Assembly (NCBI GenBank): GCA_038227995.1
Contig: JBBRPP010000026.1
Coordinates: 1-64,000 of the forward strand
From: WLMZ01 sp038227995
Lineage (GTDB): Bacteria; Actinomycetota; Acidimicrobiia; Acidimicrobiales; Ilumatobacteraceae
DNA length: 64,000 bases
Direction of reading: 5' to 3'
Part shown: positions 16,210 to 24,275 of the stretch, in pieces
How positions within the stretch are numbered: the first letter of the stretch is position 1
Layout: each line of letters starts with the position of its first letter
Notes under the pieces: model-generated
Told to the model about the DNA's origin: nothing
Databases searched by the model: none
The model's input: only the letters and a program-made list of their open reading frames with translations
Position numbers and translations under genes: made by a program

Positions 16210-16228
16210 GAGCAATATACTTGCGCTC
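16210..16228 (-). promoter_or_regulatory. hipBA promoter with overlapping near-palindrome
   Basis: The minus-strand -10 TATATT (16219-16214) sits 6 bases before the hipB ATG and inside GCAATATACTTGC, flanked by GAGC and GCTC with one inserted base. Binding of HipB here would block RNA polymerase. The known E. coli HipB operator sequence is not present. Confidence 0.55.
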
Positions 16229-16254
16229 TGCTAGCTACAGGCAAACTTTGGTTT

Positions 16255-16893
16255 CTATTTGTTCGCCTTCAAGCCGTTGAGAAGGGCCGCGATCAGCTGC
16301 CGCTGTACCTCTTGCCAGCCGGTACCGGGAGGTCCGACGCCCCGCATCTCGAGACTCACCGGGCCGTGACAGGCCGACCACACCATCTGTGCGGTGAGGA
16401 GTGGGTCGCGGCGTTGCAGGAGGCCGGCGTCCATCGCTCGCTCCAGCCGATCGGCAAGCATGTTGAGCGCTCTCGCCGCGACGGCGCCCAGTGCCGGCGT
16501 TTGCGGCTGCTCGAACTTCTTGCTGCCGAACATCAGGTCGTAGTGGGTCGGGTTGGCGAGCGCGAACTCACGGTACTTCTCGGCGCACCGGCGGAGGTCG
16601 GCGAGGGGGCTCGACGTCGTTCGCGTCGATTCCATTGCATCGCCAAGCCGCCGGAAGCCGTCGATCAGCAGGCCCTCGATCACGCCGTCCTTGCCGCCGA
16701 AGCGCGAGTACACGTTCATCGTGCTGCCGCCGGCGGCCGCTGCGATGCGTCGGACGGTCAACGCCTCGATCCCCTCTGACGCCAGCAGTTCGCCAGCAGC
16801 ATCGAGGATCGCCTTCGAGGCTGCGTCGACGGTGCGTGGTGCCACGCCGAGACCGTAACCGTCGCGGGGTGGGGGAGCGGTGGCCGATGTCAC
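16255..16893 (-). CDS. TetR-family repressor of the adjacent MFS pump
   Basis: The 212-residue protein has a TetR HTH at residues 25-70 (AILDAAGELLASEGIEALTVRRIAAAAG, then NVYSRFGGKDGVI) and a C-terminal ligand domain with FALANPTHYDLMFG, typical of the TetR WHG-type group. GTG 16893 is preceded by TATAGT at 8 bases. It is divergent from a DHA2-type drug exporter 86 bases away, with a perfect palindrome between them, so it very likely represses the exporter and itself. The inducing compound is unknown. Confidence 0.88.
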   Translation of the reverse strand: MTSATAPPPRDGYGLGVAPRTVDAASKAILDAAGELLASEGIEALTVRRIAAAAGGSTMNVYSRFGGKDGVIEGLLIDGFRRLGDAMESTRTTSSPLADLRRCAEKYREFALANPTHYDLMFGSKKFEQPQTPALGAVAARALNMLADRLERAMDAGLLQRRDPLLTAQMVWSACHGPVSLEMRGVGPPGTGWQEVQRQLIAALLNGLKANK

Positions 16894-16901
16894 GTGGACA
16901 A

Positions 16902-16929
16902 ACTATAACGAGTCGATAACACTGTTATC
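16902..16929. promoter_or_regulatory. tetR/MFS intergenic operator and tetR -10
   Basis: GATAACACTGTTATC (16915-16929) is a perfect 7-bp-arm palindrome with one central base. The tetR -10 TATAGT (minus strand, 16907-16902) lies 7 bases from it, so repressor binding would cover the tetR promoter and the region upstream of the MFS gene. Confidence 0.7.
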
Positions 16930-16979
16930 AACATCCGTTGTCACGTCGGTCGTCAACGGTCCGCAGGAGGAGAAGCGTC

Positions 16980-18587
16980 ATGAGTGAATTCGAAGAGTTG
17001 GTGTCGCCGGATGTCCAGCGACGTCGCTGGATGATCCTGGCCGTGCTGTGTCTGTCGGTGTTCGTCATCGTCATCGACGGCACGATCATCAACGTCGCGC
17101 TTCCGACGCTGGTCAAGGAACTCGGCGCGACCACGAGTCAGCTGCAGTGGGTCGTCGACGCCTACACGCTCGTGTTCGCCGGGCTGCTGCTCGCCGCCGG
17201 AAGCCTCGGTGACCGCTTCGGGCGCAAGGGCTTCCTGATGGCCGGGATGGCGCTCTTCGGTCTGTTCTCCGGGCTCGGAGCCATGGCATCGTCACCGGGA
17301 CAGCTCATCGCCGCTCGAGGCGCGATGGGCATCGGTGCCGCGTTGATCTTCCCGGCCACGTTGGCGATCCTCGTCAACGTGTTCCGCGACCCGAAAGAAC
17401 GGGCGGGTGCTATCGCGCTGTGGGCGGCGACCAGTGGTCTGTCTGTCGCGCTCGGCCCGGTGACCGGAGGCTTCCTGCTCGAGCACTTCTGGTGGGGGTC
17501 GGTTCTGATGGTGAACGTGCCGATCGTGGTCGTCGCGATCGTGCTCATCGCGGCGATCGTGCCGACGTCTCGTGACACCTCGATCCAGCGCTTCGATCCC
17601 CTGGGCATGGTGCTGTCGATCAGCGGTGTGTCGCTGTTGGTGTGGGCAGTGATCGAGGGTCCCGCGAACGGTTGGCTCTCACCGACCAGTGTCGGCGCAT
17701 TCGCGCTGGCACTCGCACTGCTGACAGCGTTCATCCGGGTCGAACAGCGCAGCAGCCATCCGATGCTCGACGTCAAGGTCTTCAGCAACGCCCGGTTCAC
17801 GGCGGGCAGCGTCTCGGTGACGGTGGCGTTCTTCGCCCTCTTCGGCTTCATCTTCATGGTGACCCAGTACTTCCAGTTCGTGCGTGGCTACGGCACGCTG
17901 TCGGCAGGCGTGCACACGCTGCCGTTCGCCCTGTTCACCGGCGCGGCTGCCCCGGCATCGGCCAAGCTGGCCGAGCGATTCGGCACCAAGCGCGTCGTCA
18001 CCACCGGCTTGGCGATGATGGCGGTCGGGTTCTTCGGTGCCGGTCTGCTGCGCGCCGAGTCGCCGTACGTCTATGTCGTCGCCACGATGTTCTTCATGGG
18101 TGGTGGGCTCGGGCTCGTCAACGCGCCGGCTACCGAAGCGATCATGGGTTCGCTGCCGCCGGAGAAGGCGGGCGTCGGCTCGGCGGTCAACGATACGACC
18201 CGCGAGCTCGGTGGCACGCTGGGCGTCGCCGTGGTCGGCAGCCTGTTCTCGTCGCTCTACGGTTCGTCGCTCATCTCGGGTACCAAGGGCATGCCGATCC
18301 CCAGTTCCGCACTTGCAGCGGCGAAGGACAGCGTCGGTGCGGCCGTGCAGGTCGCTGCGCAAGCAGGGAAGCTGAACGGGCCGGCAGCGGGCAACGCCGT
18401 CAAGCACGCTGTCGACACAGCGTTCATGCACGGTTTCCGCGGCGGCTCGTGGGCCGCGGCCGGCGTCGTGCTGATCGGTGTCTTCCTGGCCTTCCGATAT
18501 CTGCCCAATCGGGCGGAGGCCCCCGCGGCGGACCCGCTGATCGACGGGGAGATCGATCAGAACGGCTTCGTCTTCGAGACCGCCTGA
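16980..18587 (+). CDS. DHA2-type MFS multidrug exporter (14 TM, EmrB/QacA family)
   Basis: The 535-residue membrane protein shows the 14-helix DHA2 pattern: VFVIVIDGTIINVALPTL in TM1, motif A GSLGDRFGRKGF between TM2 and TM3, and the antiporter motif region TSGLSVALGPVTGGFL in TM5. Start ATG 16980 has AGGAGGAG just upstream, the strongest ribosome site in this region, in contrast with the leaderless neighbours. It would export lipophilic or cationic drugs by proton antiport and is probably controlled by the divergent TetR protein. Confidence 0.9.
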   Translation: MSEFEELVSPDVQRRRWMILAVLCLSVFVIVIDGTIINVALPTLVKELGATTSQLQWVVDAYTLVFAGLLLAAGSLGDRFGRKGFLMAGMALFGLFSGLGAMASSPGQLIAARGAMGIGAALIFPATLAILVNVFRDPKERAGAIALWAATSGLSVALGPVTGGFLLEHFWWGSVLMVNVPIVVVAIVLIAAIVPTSRDTSIQRFDPLGMVLSISGVSLLVWAVIEGPANGWLSPTSVGAFALALALLTAFIRVEQRSSHPMLDVKVFSNARFTAGSVSVTVAFFALFGFIFMVTQYFQFVRGYGTLSAGVHTLPFALFTGAAAPASAKLAERFGTKRVVTTGLAMMAVGFFGAGLLRAESPYVYVVATMFFMGGGLGLVNAPATEAIMGSLPPEKAGVGSAVNDTTRELGGTLGVAVVGSLFSSLYGSSLISGTKGMPIPSSALAAAKDSVGAAVQVAAQAGKLNGPAAGNAVKHAVDTAFMHGFRGGSWAAAGVVLIGVFLAFRYLPNRAEAPAADPLIDGEIDQNGFVFETA

Positions 18588-18607
18588 CCCGATCCGAGAC
18601 GGCGGTT

Positions 18608-20554
18608 TCAGACGGCGGCGCCGGCGCGCTCGCCGTCGACGACCGCTGCGTGGGCACGACGTGGCGCGAGGCAGTCGCCGATCCGTTGCACGCTGACGCC
18701 GGCCGCCTTGAGGTCGTTGTACAGCCACTCCACGGGATTGGGCGGAACGGCCAGCACCAGCCAGTCAGGCGTGCGGCGGACGTTCGTGCCGGTGGGGTGG
18801 TGGAGCAGGTTCAACGTCGGGCCTTCCATCCCCATCGGGACGAGATCGGTGGTCTGGAGGATGCCCTTGGCGCTCGCGCGAATCCACCAGTTCTCCATGT
18901 CGAGCGTGATGCCGAGATCCTGACCAACGACCATCCCGTTGGTGATGATCTCGACCCGGCAGCCGCGGTCGGCGAGCAGTTCGCCGACCGAGGTCGCATG
19001 GTGGAATCCGATCTCGTCGATCACGACGACATTGCCGAACGGTTCAGCGGTTCCTTCGAGCACGTCGCGAACGTCGCAGACGTTTGCGGCATCGCCGGGC
19101 ACCCACCACGGACGGTTGGGTTCAGCGCCTGTGGCCACGATGACGTGATCGGGCTTGTGCTCGTCGACGAAGCCTGGCCACACGCCGACGCCGTACGTGA
19201 TCGACACGCCGAGTCGCCGACATTCGGTGAGTTGGTTGCGGATCATGTCGCCGAACTCGGCTCGATTCGGAACGCTGGCGGCCAGCCGAACCTGCCCGCC
19301 GGCTTGATCCTGTTTCTCGTACACCGCGACCCGATGGCCCTCTCGCGCGGCCGAGATCGCGGCCTGCAATCCGGCCGGCCCGGCGCCGACGACCATCACG
19401 TCTTTCGGTTTGCGCGTGATGCGAGCGCGCCCTGCGTACTCGGCTTCGCGGCCGGTGCGTGGGTTCTCGATGCACCCGAGCCAACGGTTGAGGCCCATCC
19501 GGCCGACGCATTCCTGGTTGCAGCTGAGGCACAGCCGTGTCTCGTCGGTTGCACCGGCACGCGCCTTCGCCGCGAACTCGGCATCCGCGATCTGACCGCG
19601 GACGACGCCGACGAGATCGCAGTGTCCTTCGGCCAGCGCACGCTCGGCTTGCAACGGATCCTTGAACCGGCCGACACCCACTACGGGGAGATCGACGGCC
19701 TTGCGGATCGCGCTCGGGATGAACATCGCGTAGCCGGGCGGGATGTGCATGCTCGCCTCGATCATGAACAGGCTGGCTGTCGCGACGCCGATCGAGGTGT
19801 TGATGTAGTCGACCTGAGCAGTGGCCTCGACGATCTGCGCGATCTGCACGGCTTCGTCGATGGTGGTGCCGCCTTCGATCAGCTCGTCACCACAGATGCG
19901 CACGCCCAGCGCGAGCCGGGAACCGATCACCTTGCGGACCGCAGCCACGATCTCGACCAGCAGCCGGGCCCGGTTGGCCAACGACCCGCCGTACTCGTCG
20001 GTGCGAATGTTGGTGGCGGGCGACAGGAAACCGCGCACGATCGACGAATGGCTGCACTGCAACTCGATGCCGTCGAAGCCGCCCTCGGCGCAGTGTTCGG
20101 CGACCAGTGCGTAGCCGGCGACGATCTCGTCGATCTCGGCCCGAGTCACGGCCTTGGGCACCTCGCGGAACAGCGGGTCGGCGACCGGCGAGGGTGCCCA
20201 CACCGGCATCCGGCTGAACATACTGCTGGCCTGACCGCCGTTGTGGTTGATCTGGGCGAAGATCGGGGTGCGGTGCCGGTGCACAGCCTCGGTGATCGCG
20301 CGATACCCGGGGATCACGTCGCGGTGGAACCCGTGGATCAACTTCTCGTACGGCCAATCGGTGGGGTGGGTCGAGTGTTCTTCGGTGATGATCAGCCCGG
20401 TGCCACCGGCGGCGCGGGCCGCGTAGTACGCCGCGTGCTGCTCGGTGGGCTTGCCGTCGCGGGCGTAGTTGGTGAGGTGCGCGCTGAACACGATCCGGTT
20501 GCGGGCCGTGACCGGGCCGAGTTGGAGCGGAGTCCACAGGTAGCGATACGCCAT
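18608..20554 (-). CDS. FadH/OYE-type FMN-FAD-[4Fe-4S] oxidoreductase
   Basis: The 648-residue protein has the 2,4-dienoyl-CoA reductase layout: an old-yellow-enzyme TIM barrel (about 1-345; PLQLGPVTARNRIVF, QINHNGGQ, GFDGIELQCSHS), a [4Fe-4S] cysteine cluster (CLSCNQEC with a later Cys in LGCIENP) near 340-365, then an FAD/NAD Rossmann half (VVGAGPAGLQAA near 385). Its length and the GRMGLNRWLGC segment resemble the FadH/OYE proteins associated with mycofactocin systems, but no mycofactocin genes are in the window. TAGCCT lies 8 bases before the ATG. The substrate is probably an enoyl- or dienoyl-type compound. Confidence 0.88.
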   Translation of the reverse strand: MAYRYLWTPLQLGPVTARNRIVFSAHLTNYARDGKPTEQHAAYYAARAAGGTGLIITEEHSTHPTDWPYEKLIHGFHRDVIPGYRAITEAVHRHRTPIFAQINHNGGQASSMFSRMPVWAPSPVADPLFREVPKAVTRAEIDEIVAGYALVAEHCAEGGFDGIELQCSHSSIVRGFLSPATNIRTDEYGGSLANRARLLVEIVAAVRKVIGSRLALGVRICGDELIEGGTTIDEAVQIAQIVEATAQVDYINTSIGVATASLFMIEASMHIPPGYAMFIPSAIRKAVDLPVVGVGRFKDPLQAERALAEGHCDLVGVVRGQIADAEFAAKARAGATDETRLCLSCNQECVGRMGLNRWLGCIENPRTGREAEYAGRARITRKPKDVMVVGAGPAGLQAAISAAREGHRVAVYEKQDQAGGQVRLAASVPNRAEFGDMIRNQLTECRRLGVSITYGVGVWPGFVDEHKPDHVIVATGAEPNRPWWVPGDAANVCDVRDVLEGTAEPFGNVVVIDEIGFHHATSVGELLADRGCRVEIITNGMVVGQDLGITLDMENWWIRASAKGILQTTDLVPMGMEGPTLNLLHHPTGTNVRRTPDWLVLAVPPNPVEWLYNDLKAAGVSVQRIGDCLAPRRAHAAVVDGERAGAAV

Positions 20555-20657
20555 CGAGGCCGAGGCTACTTCCGGCGGCTGTGCGGACCCCTGTGCGAGC
20601 GATGCCGATCTGCGATCGGATCCCATCGCCACGCTGTGGTGATCTTGCCGATTTCTT

Positions 20658-20732
20658 GACGGGCGCCCGGTGCCCGTCCGAGGATTGTGGAATTACTGTT
20701 CGAGACGAAGATGCCGCGGACCGGGGGTCCGC
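20658..20732 (+). other. Two hairpins in the leader of a small ORF
   Basis: GACGGGC (20658-20664) pairs with GCCCGTC (20672-20678), and GCGGACC (20716-20722) pairs with GGTCCGC (20726-20732). Both lie between the divergent flavoenzyme gene and the small ORF at 20751. No T-tract follows either one, so they are not clear terminators. Confidence 0.45.
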
Positions 20733-20750
20733 CTCTCTCGAGGACATCGC

Positions 20751-20960
20751 ATGAGTGACTCAGCACAGCCAGCGCCAGAGCAAGAGCGCCGCAAGGACTT
20801 CGAGACACGCGCGCTCGTCGATCAGATGATGGCTGCAGCCGAGGTCGAGCGGCAGGCGTCGCAGCGTCCGTCACAACTGGCGACAACGGCACCGTCCAGC
20901 GGTCGACATGCAAAGCGGGCCCGCGTCTCGGTGCCCAACTGCGTGCGCCGCCCGCACTGA
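20751..20960 (+). CDS. Small hydrophilic protein of unknown function
   Basis: This 69-residue ORF starts at ATG 20751 with GAGG 8 bases upstream. The product is charged and Ala/Gln-rich (QERRKDFETRALVDQMMAAAEVE), probably helical in the middle, with a basic C-terminal tail. I do not recognise it. Codon third positions are GC-rich as expected for the genome, and the two upstream hairpins suggest a transcribed leader. Confidence 0.45.
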   Translation: MSDSAQPAPEQERRKDFETRALVDQMMAAAEVERQASQRPSQLATTAPSSGRHAKRARVSVPNCVRRPH

Positions 20961-20995
20961 CCCAGCGCGCATTGCCCTCACCCGTCTGCGCAGCC

Positions 20996-21187
20996 ATGTG
21001 GTCCTTGGTTCACTGCACGGTCGGGGCTTCGGCCAGCCACGTCGGCCAAACCGGGTCGAGCTGGATCACCAAGACCGGCGATCAATTCGCCGAGCGCTCG
21101 CCGGGCTCTCGGCTCAACTCACTGAGCACGTTCGTCATCTGGCCTGGGTTGTTCATCATTGCAATCGGGATCTTTGCTCACCTGTGA
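20996..21187 (+). CDS. Possible small membrane-tail protein
   Basis: The 63-residue ORF has GC-rich third positions and ends in a hydrophobic stretch (STFVIWPGLFIIAIGIFAHL) that could be a single C-terminal membrane helix. There is no recognisable ribosome site and no known homologue that I can name. It ends one base before the stop of the convergent PAQR gene. It may be a real small protein or chance coding. Confidence 0.3.
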   Translation: MWSLVHCTVGASASHVGQTGSSWITKTGDQFAERSPGSRLNSLSTFVIWPGLFIIAIGIFAHL

Positions 21188-21925
21188 TCAGGTTGCGATC
21201 TCCCAGACCGCCAGGAAGTGGGCGGCGGCCGCGACCACGGTGAAGACGTGCCACACCTCGTGGTACGAGAACACCGATGGGCGCAACCGCGGCCACGTCT
21301 TCGCGAACCAGCGGGCACCGAAGATGTACAACGCGCCGGACACGAGATAGAGAATCGCCGGTGTGGCACCGAACCTGATCCACAGCGCGGGGACTGCCAA
21401 GGCGGCCAAGCAGCTCACCGCCGCGTACAACGCAGTTCCGATGGCGTCGCCGCGCTGCCAGTGGCCGAACTTGAAGACGGCGCCGACGACCGACACGGTC
21501 CAGACAACAGCCAGCAACGTGATTCCGAATCCTGACGGCATCGCGATCAACACGATCGGCGTGGTCGATCCGGCGATCGCGGCGAAGATCATCGCGTGAT
21601 CCGCGCGGCGCCACGCGGCGCGGGCGCGGAAGTCGTCGACCCACCGGTGGTACGTGGTGGACGCCGCGAACATCGCACACAGGCCGGCCGCGTAGATCGA
21701 CACGCCGACCGTTGCCCGGGCACCGTCGGCGAAGATGATGAGCAGTGCGAGCGCCGGAACCGCGGCGAACAACCCGAGCATGTGGACGCGCCCGCGCCAC
21801 GAGGGGCGAGCGTCGCAGCCGAGTGGATCATCGCGACCGTCGTCGGTCGCGAACCGTTGATGCAGTGCCCAATCGCGACCGAAGTCGTTGGACACCCGCG
21901 TGGGGGTGATCGGTGGAGGTGCCAT
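21188..21925 (-). CDS. PAQR / haemolysin III family membrane protein
   Basis: The 245-residue protein has seven predicted membrane helices and the family residues: STTYHRW after TM2, ADHAMIFAAIAGSTTPI, and YHEVWHVFTVVAAAAHF near the C-terminus. The His/Asp/Ser set resembles the zinc site of adiponectin-receptor-like hydrolases. Bacterial members are membrane-homeostasis proteins or putative ceramidase-like hydrolases; true haemolysin activity is doubtful. An extra 45 residues precede the first helix. It is a single gene. Confidence 0.85.
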   Translation of the reverse strand: MAPPPITPTRVSNDFGRDWALHQRFATDDGRDDPLGCDARPSWRGRVHMLGLFAAVPALALLIIFADGARATVGVSIYAAGLCAMFAASTTYHRWVDDFRARAAWRRADHAMIFAAIAGSTTPIVLIAMPSGFGITLLAVVWTVSVVGAVFKFGHWQRGDAIGTALYAAVSCLAALAVPALWIRFGATPAILYLVSGALYIFGARWFAKTWPRLRPSVFSYHEVWHVFTVVAAAAHFLAVWEIAT

Positions 21926-22071
21926 GTGCGGCCTGCTTCGAGGAGGGGCGGACGACCTCGACGCCGGGAACAGGGTCCGGGTCCTTCGAACGTTCGTGTC
22001 GTCGAACGAATGGCCAGTTTACGTGGCGTCACGACCAAGCGGAGGTCGGCCACAGCGTTCTACGCCGGCGC

Positions 22072-22935
22072 TCAGTCTTCGCTGAGCATCCGCGGGTTGA
22101 AGGCCATCAGCCCGGCCGCCATCACGAGCTCGGTCAGCTTCCGACCGGTGCCCTTCAGCGTCAGGCACGCATCGTCGCCGAGCGCCATCCATGGCGCGGC
22201 CGCGGCACGATCCGTCGCGTCCTCGATCGCTGTCCGCTGGGCGCGGCCGGCGTCGGTGAACGAGCCGTCGGCGTTGACCAGACCGCGAGCCGCGAGACCC
22301 TCGACGCCGGCCGCCCATTCGTCGTCGCTCCACGACCGACTGGCCTGCAACACCGTGGCCGGAACGTCGCCCGATGCCGCGTGGCTGATGAGGGCTTCGA
22401 GGCCGCTGAGCCCTTCGAGCGTGAGCGCTGCGATGTGCCCGTCTCCACGGAACTCGCGCAGCAGCGTCTGGCCGTGCCACAGCACGAGATGGGGTTCATC
22501 CGGCCACGGCAGCGACGCGTGGGCGGCGAAGAGCGGCCGACCTTCCAGCCGCTCACACGCAACGAGTGCCGCGCGCTGTGTCAGCCCGGCAGCCTCGGCC
22601 AGCTCGACCGACTCGAGCACCTCCGGACCGAACGCTCGCGTCAGCGACGAATCGACTGCATTGAGGCGCGCTGTCAACAACGCGGGTGGCGACGCCAGCG
22701 TCCACGCGTTCTCCATGCTGCGGCGCACGAGCCCGGGGTGGAAGTTGTAGAACGTCGCGATCACGACCTCGGCCGGCACGGCGCCCATCGCTGCGACCCG
22801 CGATGCGAAGTAGCCCATGCGCGGCTTGGTGACACCGACCGCCGCGTAGGCTGCCGCTGCATCGGGCGTGAAGTAGATCATGCCGTGCACGGCTTCCATG
22901 CTGCGCCAGGTCTTGCGTGCGGTGATTGCGTCCAT
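22072..22935 (-). CDS. SCO6745-family protein
   Basis: The 287-residue protein matches the actinobacterial SCO6745 family, recognised by the N-terminal RKTWRSMEAVHGMIYF, the YFASRVAAMGAVPAEVVIATFYNFHPGLV segment and a C-terminal helical region with EGLAARGLVNADGSFTDAGRAQR that looks like a winged-helix remnant. No catalytic role is established. ATG 22935 is preceded by TACGGT at 7 bases (22948-22943). It is divergent from an SDR gene whose own -10 lies only 13 bases away. Confidence 0.8.
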   Translation of the reverse strand: MDAITARKTWRSMEAVHGMIYFTPDAAAAYAAVGVTKPRMGYFASRVAAMGAVPAEVVIATFYNFHPGLVRRSMENAWTLASPPALLTARLNAVDSSLTRAFGPEVLESVELAEAAGLTQRAALVACERLEGRPLFAAHASLPWPDEPHLVLWHGQTLLREFRGDGHIAALTLEGLSGLEALISHAASGDVPATVLQASRSWSDDEWAAGVEGLAARGLVNADGSFTDAGRAQRTAIEDATDRAAAAPWMALGDDACLTLKGTGRKLTELVMAAGLMAFNPRMLSED

Positions 22936-22942
22936 CTGGCGA

Positions 22943-22967
22943 ACCGTAGGGGACGCGGGCATATGGT
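22943..22967. promoter_or_regulatory. Divergent leaderless promoters of the SCO6745 and SDR genes
   Basis: Minus-strand TACGGT (22948-22943) lies 7 bases before ATG 22935; plus-strand TATGGT (22962-22967) lies 7 bases before ATG 22975. With only 39 bases between the two start codons the -35 regions would lie inside the opposite gene. Confidence 0.5.
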
Positions 22968-22974
22968 GGCGCAC

Positions 22975-23802
22975 ATGGAGAATTTGGTCGGCAAGGTCGC
23001 AGTCGTCACCGGGGCGGGCAGTGGCATCGGCCGCGCGCTCGCCGAGCGGTTCGTCGCGGAGGGTATGAAGGTGGTGCTGGCCGACATCGACGAGGTGCGG
23101 TTGCGCACGGCCGAGTCCGAGTTGACCGAAGGTGGCGGCGACGTGCTCCCCGTCGTCGTCGACACGGCGATGGAGGAGTCCGTGCAGTCGCTGGCGCAGC
23201 GCACGCTCGAGCACTACGGCGCGGCCCACGTCATCTGCAACAACGCCGGCGTGGTCGGTACCGGTGACCCGTGGACCGGTCCGATCAGCGTGTGGGATTG
23301 GGTCATCGGCATCAACCTCTACGGCGTGATCCACGGTGTGCGCGCATTCCTGCCGATCCTGCAGGAGCAGGGTGAGGGCCACATCGTCAACACCGCGTCG
23401 ATGGCAGGTCTCCTGGCGATGCCGGGCGCCGCGCCGTACAACGTGACCAAGCACGGTGTCGTCGCGCTCAGCGAGGGCCTGTACCTCGAGCTCAAGGGAA
23501 CGCAGTCGCCCGTCAGCGTTTCGGTGCTGTGCCCGGGCTTCGTCCGCACCGAGTTGATGGACAAGTTGACGTGGGCTGATCGACTGGGTAGCCAGCCGGC
23601 ACCGACCAGCAATCCCGTCGGGCAGTTCATGGATCAGATGTTGCGTGCTGGTGTGGAGAATGGAATCTCCCCGGCAGATGTTGCAGGTCAGGTCGTCGCC
23701 GCGATCAAGGCCCAGCAGTTCTGGATCTTGACGCATCCCGACTACGGCGAGGCCGCTGTCGATCGCTTCAAGCGCGCCGTCGCCCAAGAAAACCCGAGCT
23801 GA
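22975..23802 (+). CDS. Short-chain dehydrogenase/reductase
   Basis: The 275-residue classical SDR has VVTGAGSGIGRALAERF (cofactor loop), LADID after beta-2 (Asp suggests NAD+), CNNAGV, NTASMAG and the catalytic YNVTKHG in the YxxxK position. Start ATG 22975 is preferred over ATG 22963 because TATGGT then sits at the leaderless spacing and the protein begins MENLVGKVAVVTG, the usual SDR opening. A PPOX gene follows 23 bases downstream, probably in one operon. The substrate is unknown. Confidence 0.88.
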   Translation: MENLVGKVAVVTGAGSGIGRALAERFVAEGMKVVLADIDEVRLRTAESELTEGGGDVLPVVVDTAMEESVQSLAQRTLEHYGAAHVICNNAGVVGTGDPWTGPISVWDWVIGINLYGVIHGVRAFLPILQEQGEGHIVNTASMAGLLAMPGAAPYNVTKHGVVALSEGLYLELKGTQSPVSVSVLCPGFVRTELMDKLTWADRLGSQPAPTSNPVGQFMDQMLRAGVENGISPADVAGQVVAAIKAQQFWILTHPDYGEAAVDRFKRAVAQENPS

Positions 23803-23825
23803 ACTGAATCGAAAGGACACACGAC

Positions 23826-24251
23826 ATGGCCGACATGGACATGACCATCGAAGAACGCGAAGCCTTTCTCACCGACGTGCACGTCGGCGTTCTCGCCATC
23901 GCGCGCAAGGACAAAGGCCCGCTCGCACTCCCGATCTGGTACCAGTACGAGGACGGAACCGTGATCATCGGGATGGGTGGCAACTCGGTCAAGGCCAAGC
24001 TGTTGCGCTCCGCGGGCCGAGCGACGATGACGGTGCAGACCGAGGCGCCGCCGTACAAGTACGTGATGGTCGAGGGGCCGGTCGAGGTCGTCAACGAACA
24101 GCGCGACGACTTCGTGATGGCGTCTCGGTACCTCGGACCGGAGTTCGGCCGCTGGTACGCCGACACGAACCCGAGCACGTCGGAATCCGTCATCGCCCGC
24201 CTCACTCCAGAGACCTGGCTCACGTGTGACTTCGGCAAGGGTATGGCCTGA
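23826..24251 (+). CDS. PPOX-class (F420-type) split-barrel protein
   Basis: The 141-residue protein has the split-barrel fold (FLTDVHVGVLAIARKDKGPLALPIWYQYEDGTVII), the phosphate-binding segment KAKLLRSAGRATMTVQTE and a Trp-rich C-terminus (GRWYAD). It is a paralogue of the protein at 1076-1459 but longer. GAAAGGACA upstream of the ATG is a usable ribosome site. Located between an SDR and a DUF3445 gene, it may supply an F420- or flavin-dependent step in the same metabolism. Confidence 0.85.
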   Translation: MADMDMTIEEREAFLTDVHVGVLAIARKDKGPLALPIWYQYEDGTVIIGMGGNSVKAKLLRSAGRATMTVQTEAPPYKYVMVEGPVEVVNEQRDDFVMASRYLGPEFGRWYADTNPSTSESVIARLTPETWLTCDFGKGMA

Positions 24252-24262
24252 CCACACGCCCG

Positions 24263-24268
24263 TAGGCT
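24263..24268 (+). promoter_or_regulatory. -10 element of the DUF3445 gene
   Basis: TAGGCT lies 7 bases before GTG 24276, giving the DUF3445 gene its own leaderless promoter despite only 24 bases after the PPOX stop. Confidence 0.5.
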
Positions 24269-24275
24269 CGAATCC

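Noticed and set aside
17642..20659. Plus-strand open frame of about 1005 codons antisense to the FadH/OYE gene and overlapping the MFS gene
   Set aside because: Low-complexity Arg/Asp/Gly-rich translation with no family motif; it shadows two clearly coding genes. High GC content makes long antisense frames common.
22963..22974. ATG 22963 as the SDR start
   Set aside because: It would overlap the -10 TATGGT that gives a leaderless start at ATG 22975, and the SDR fold begins at MENLVGK.
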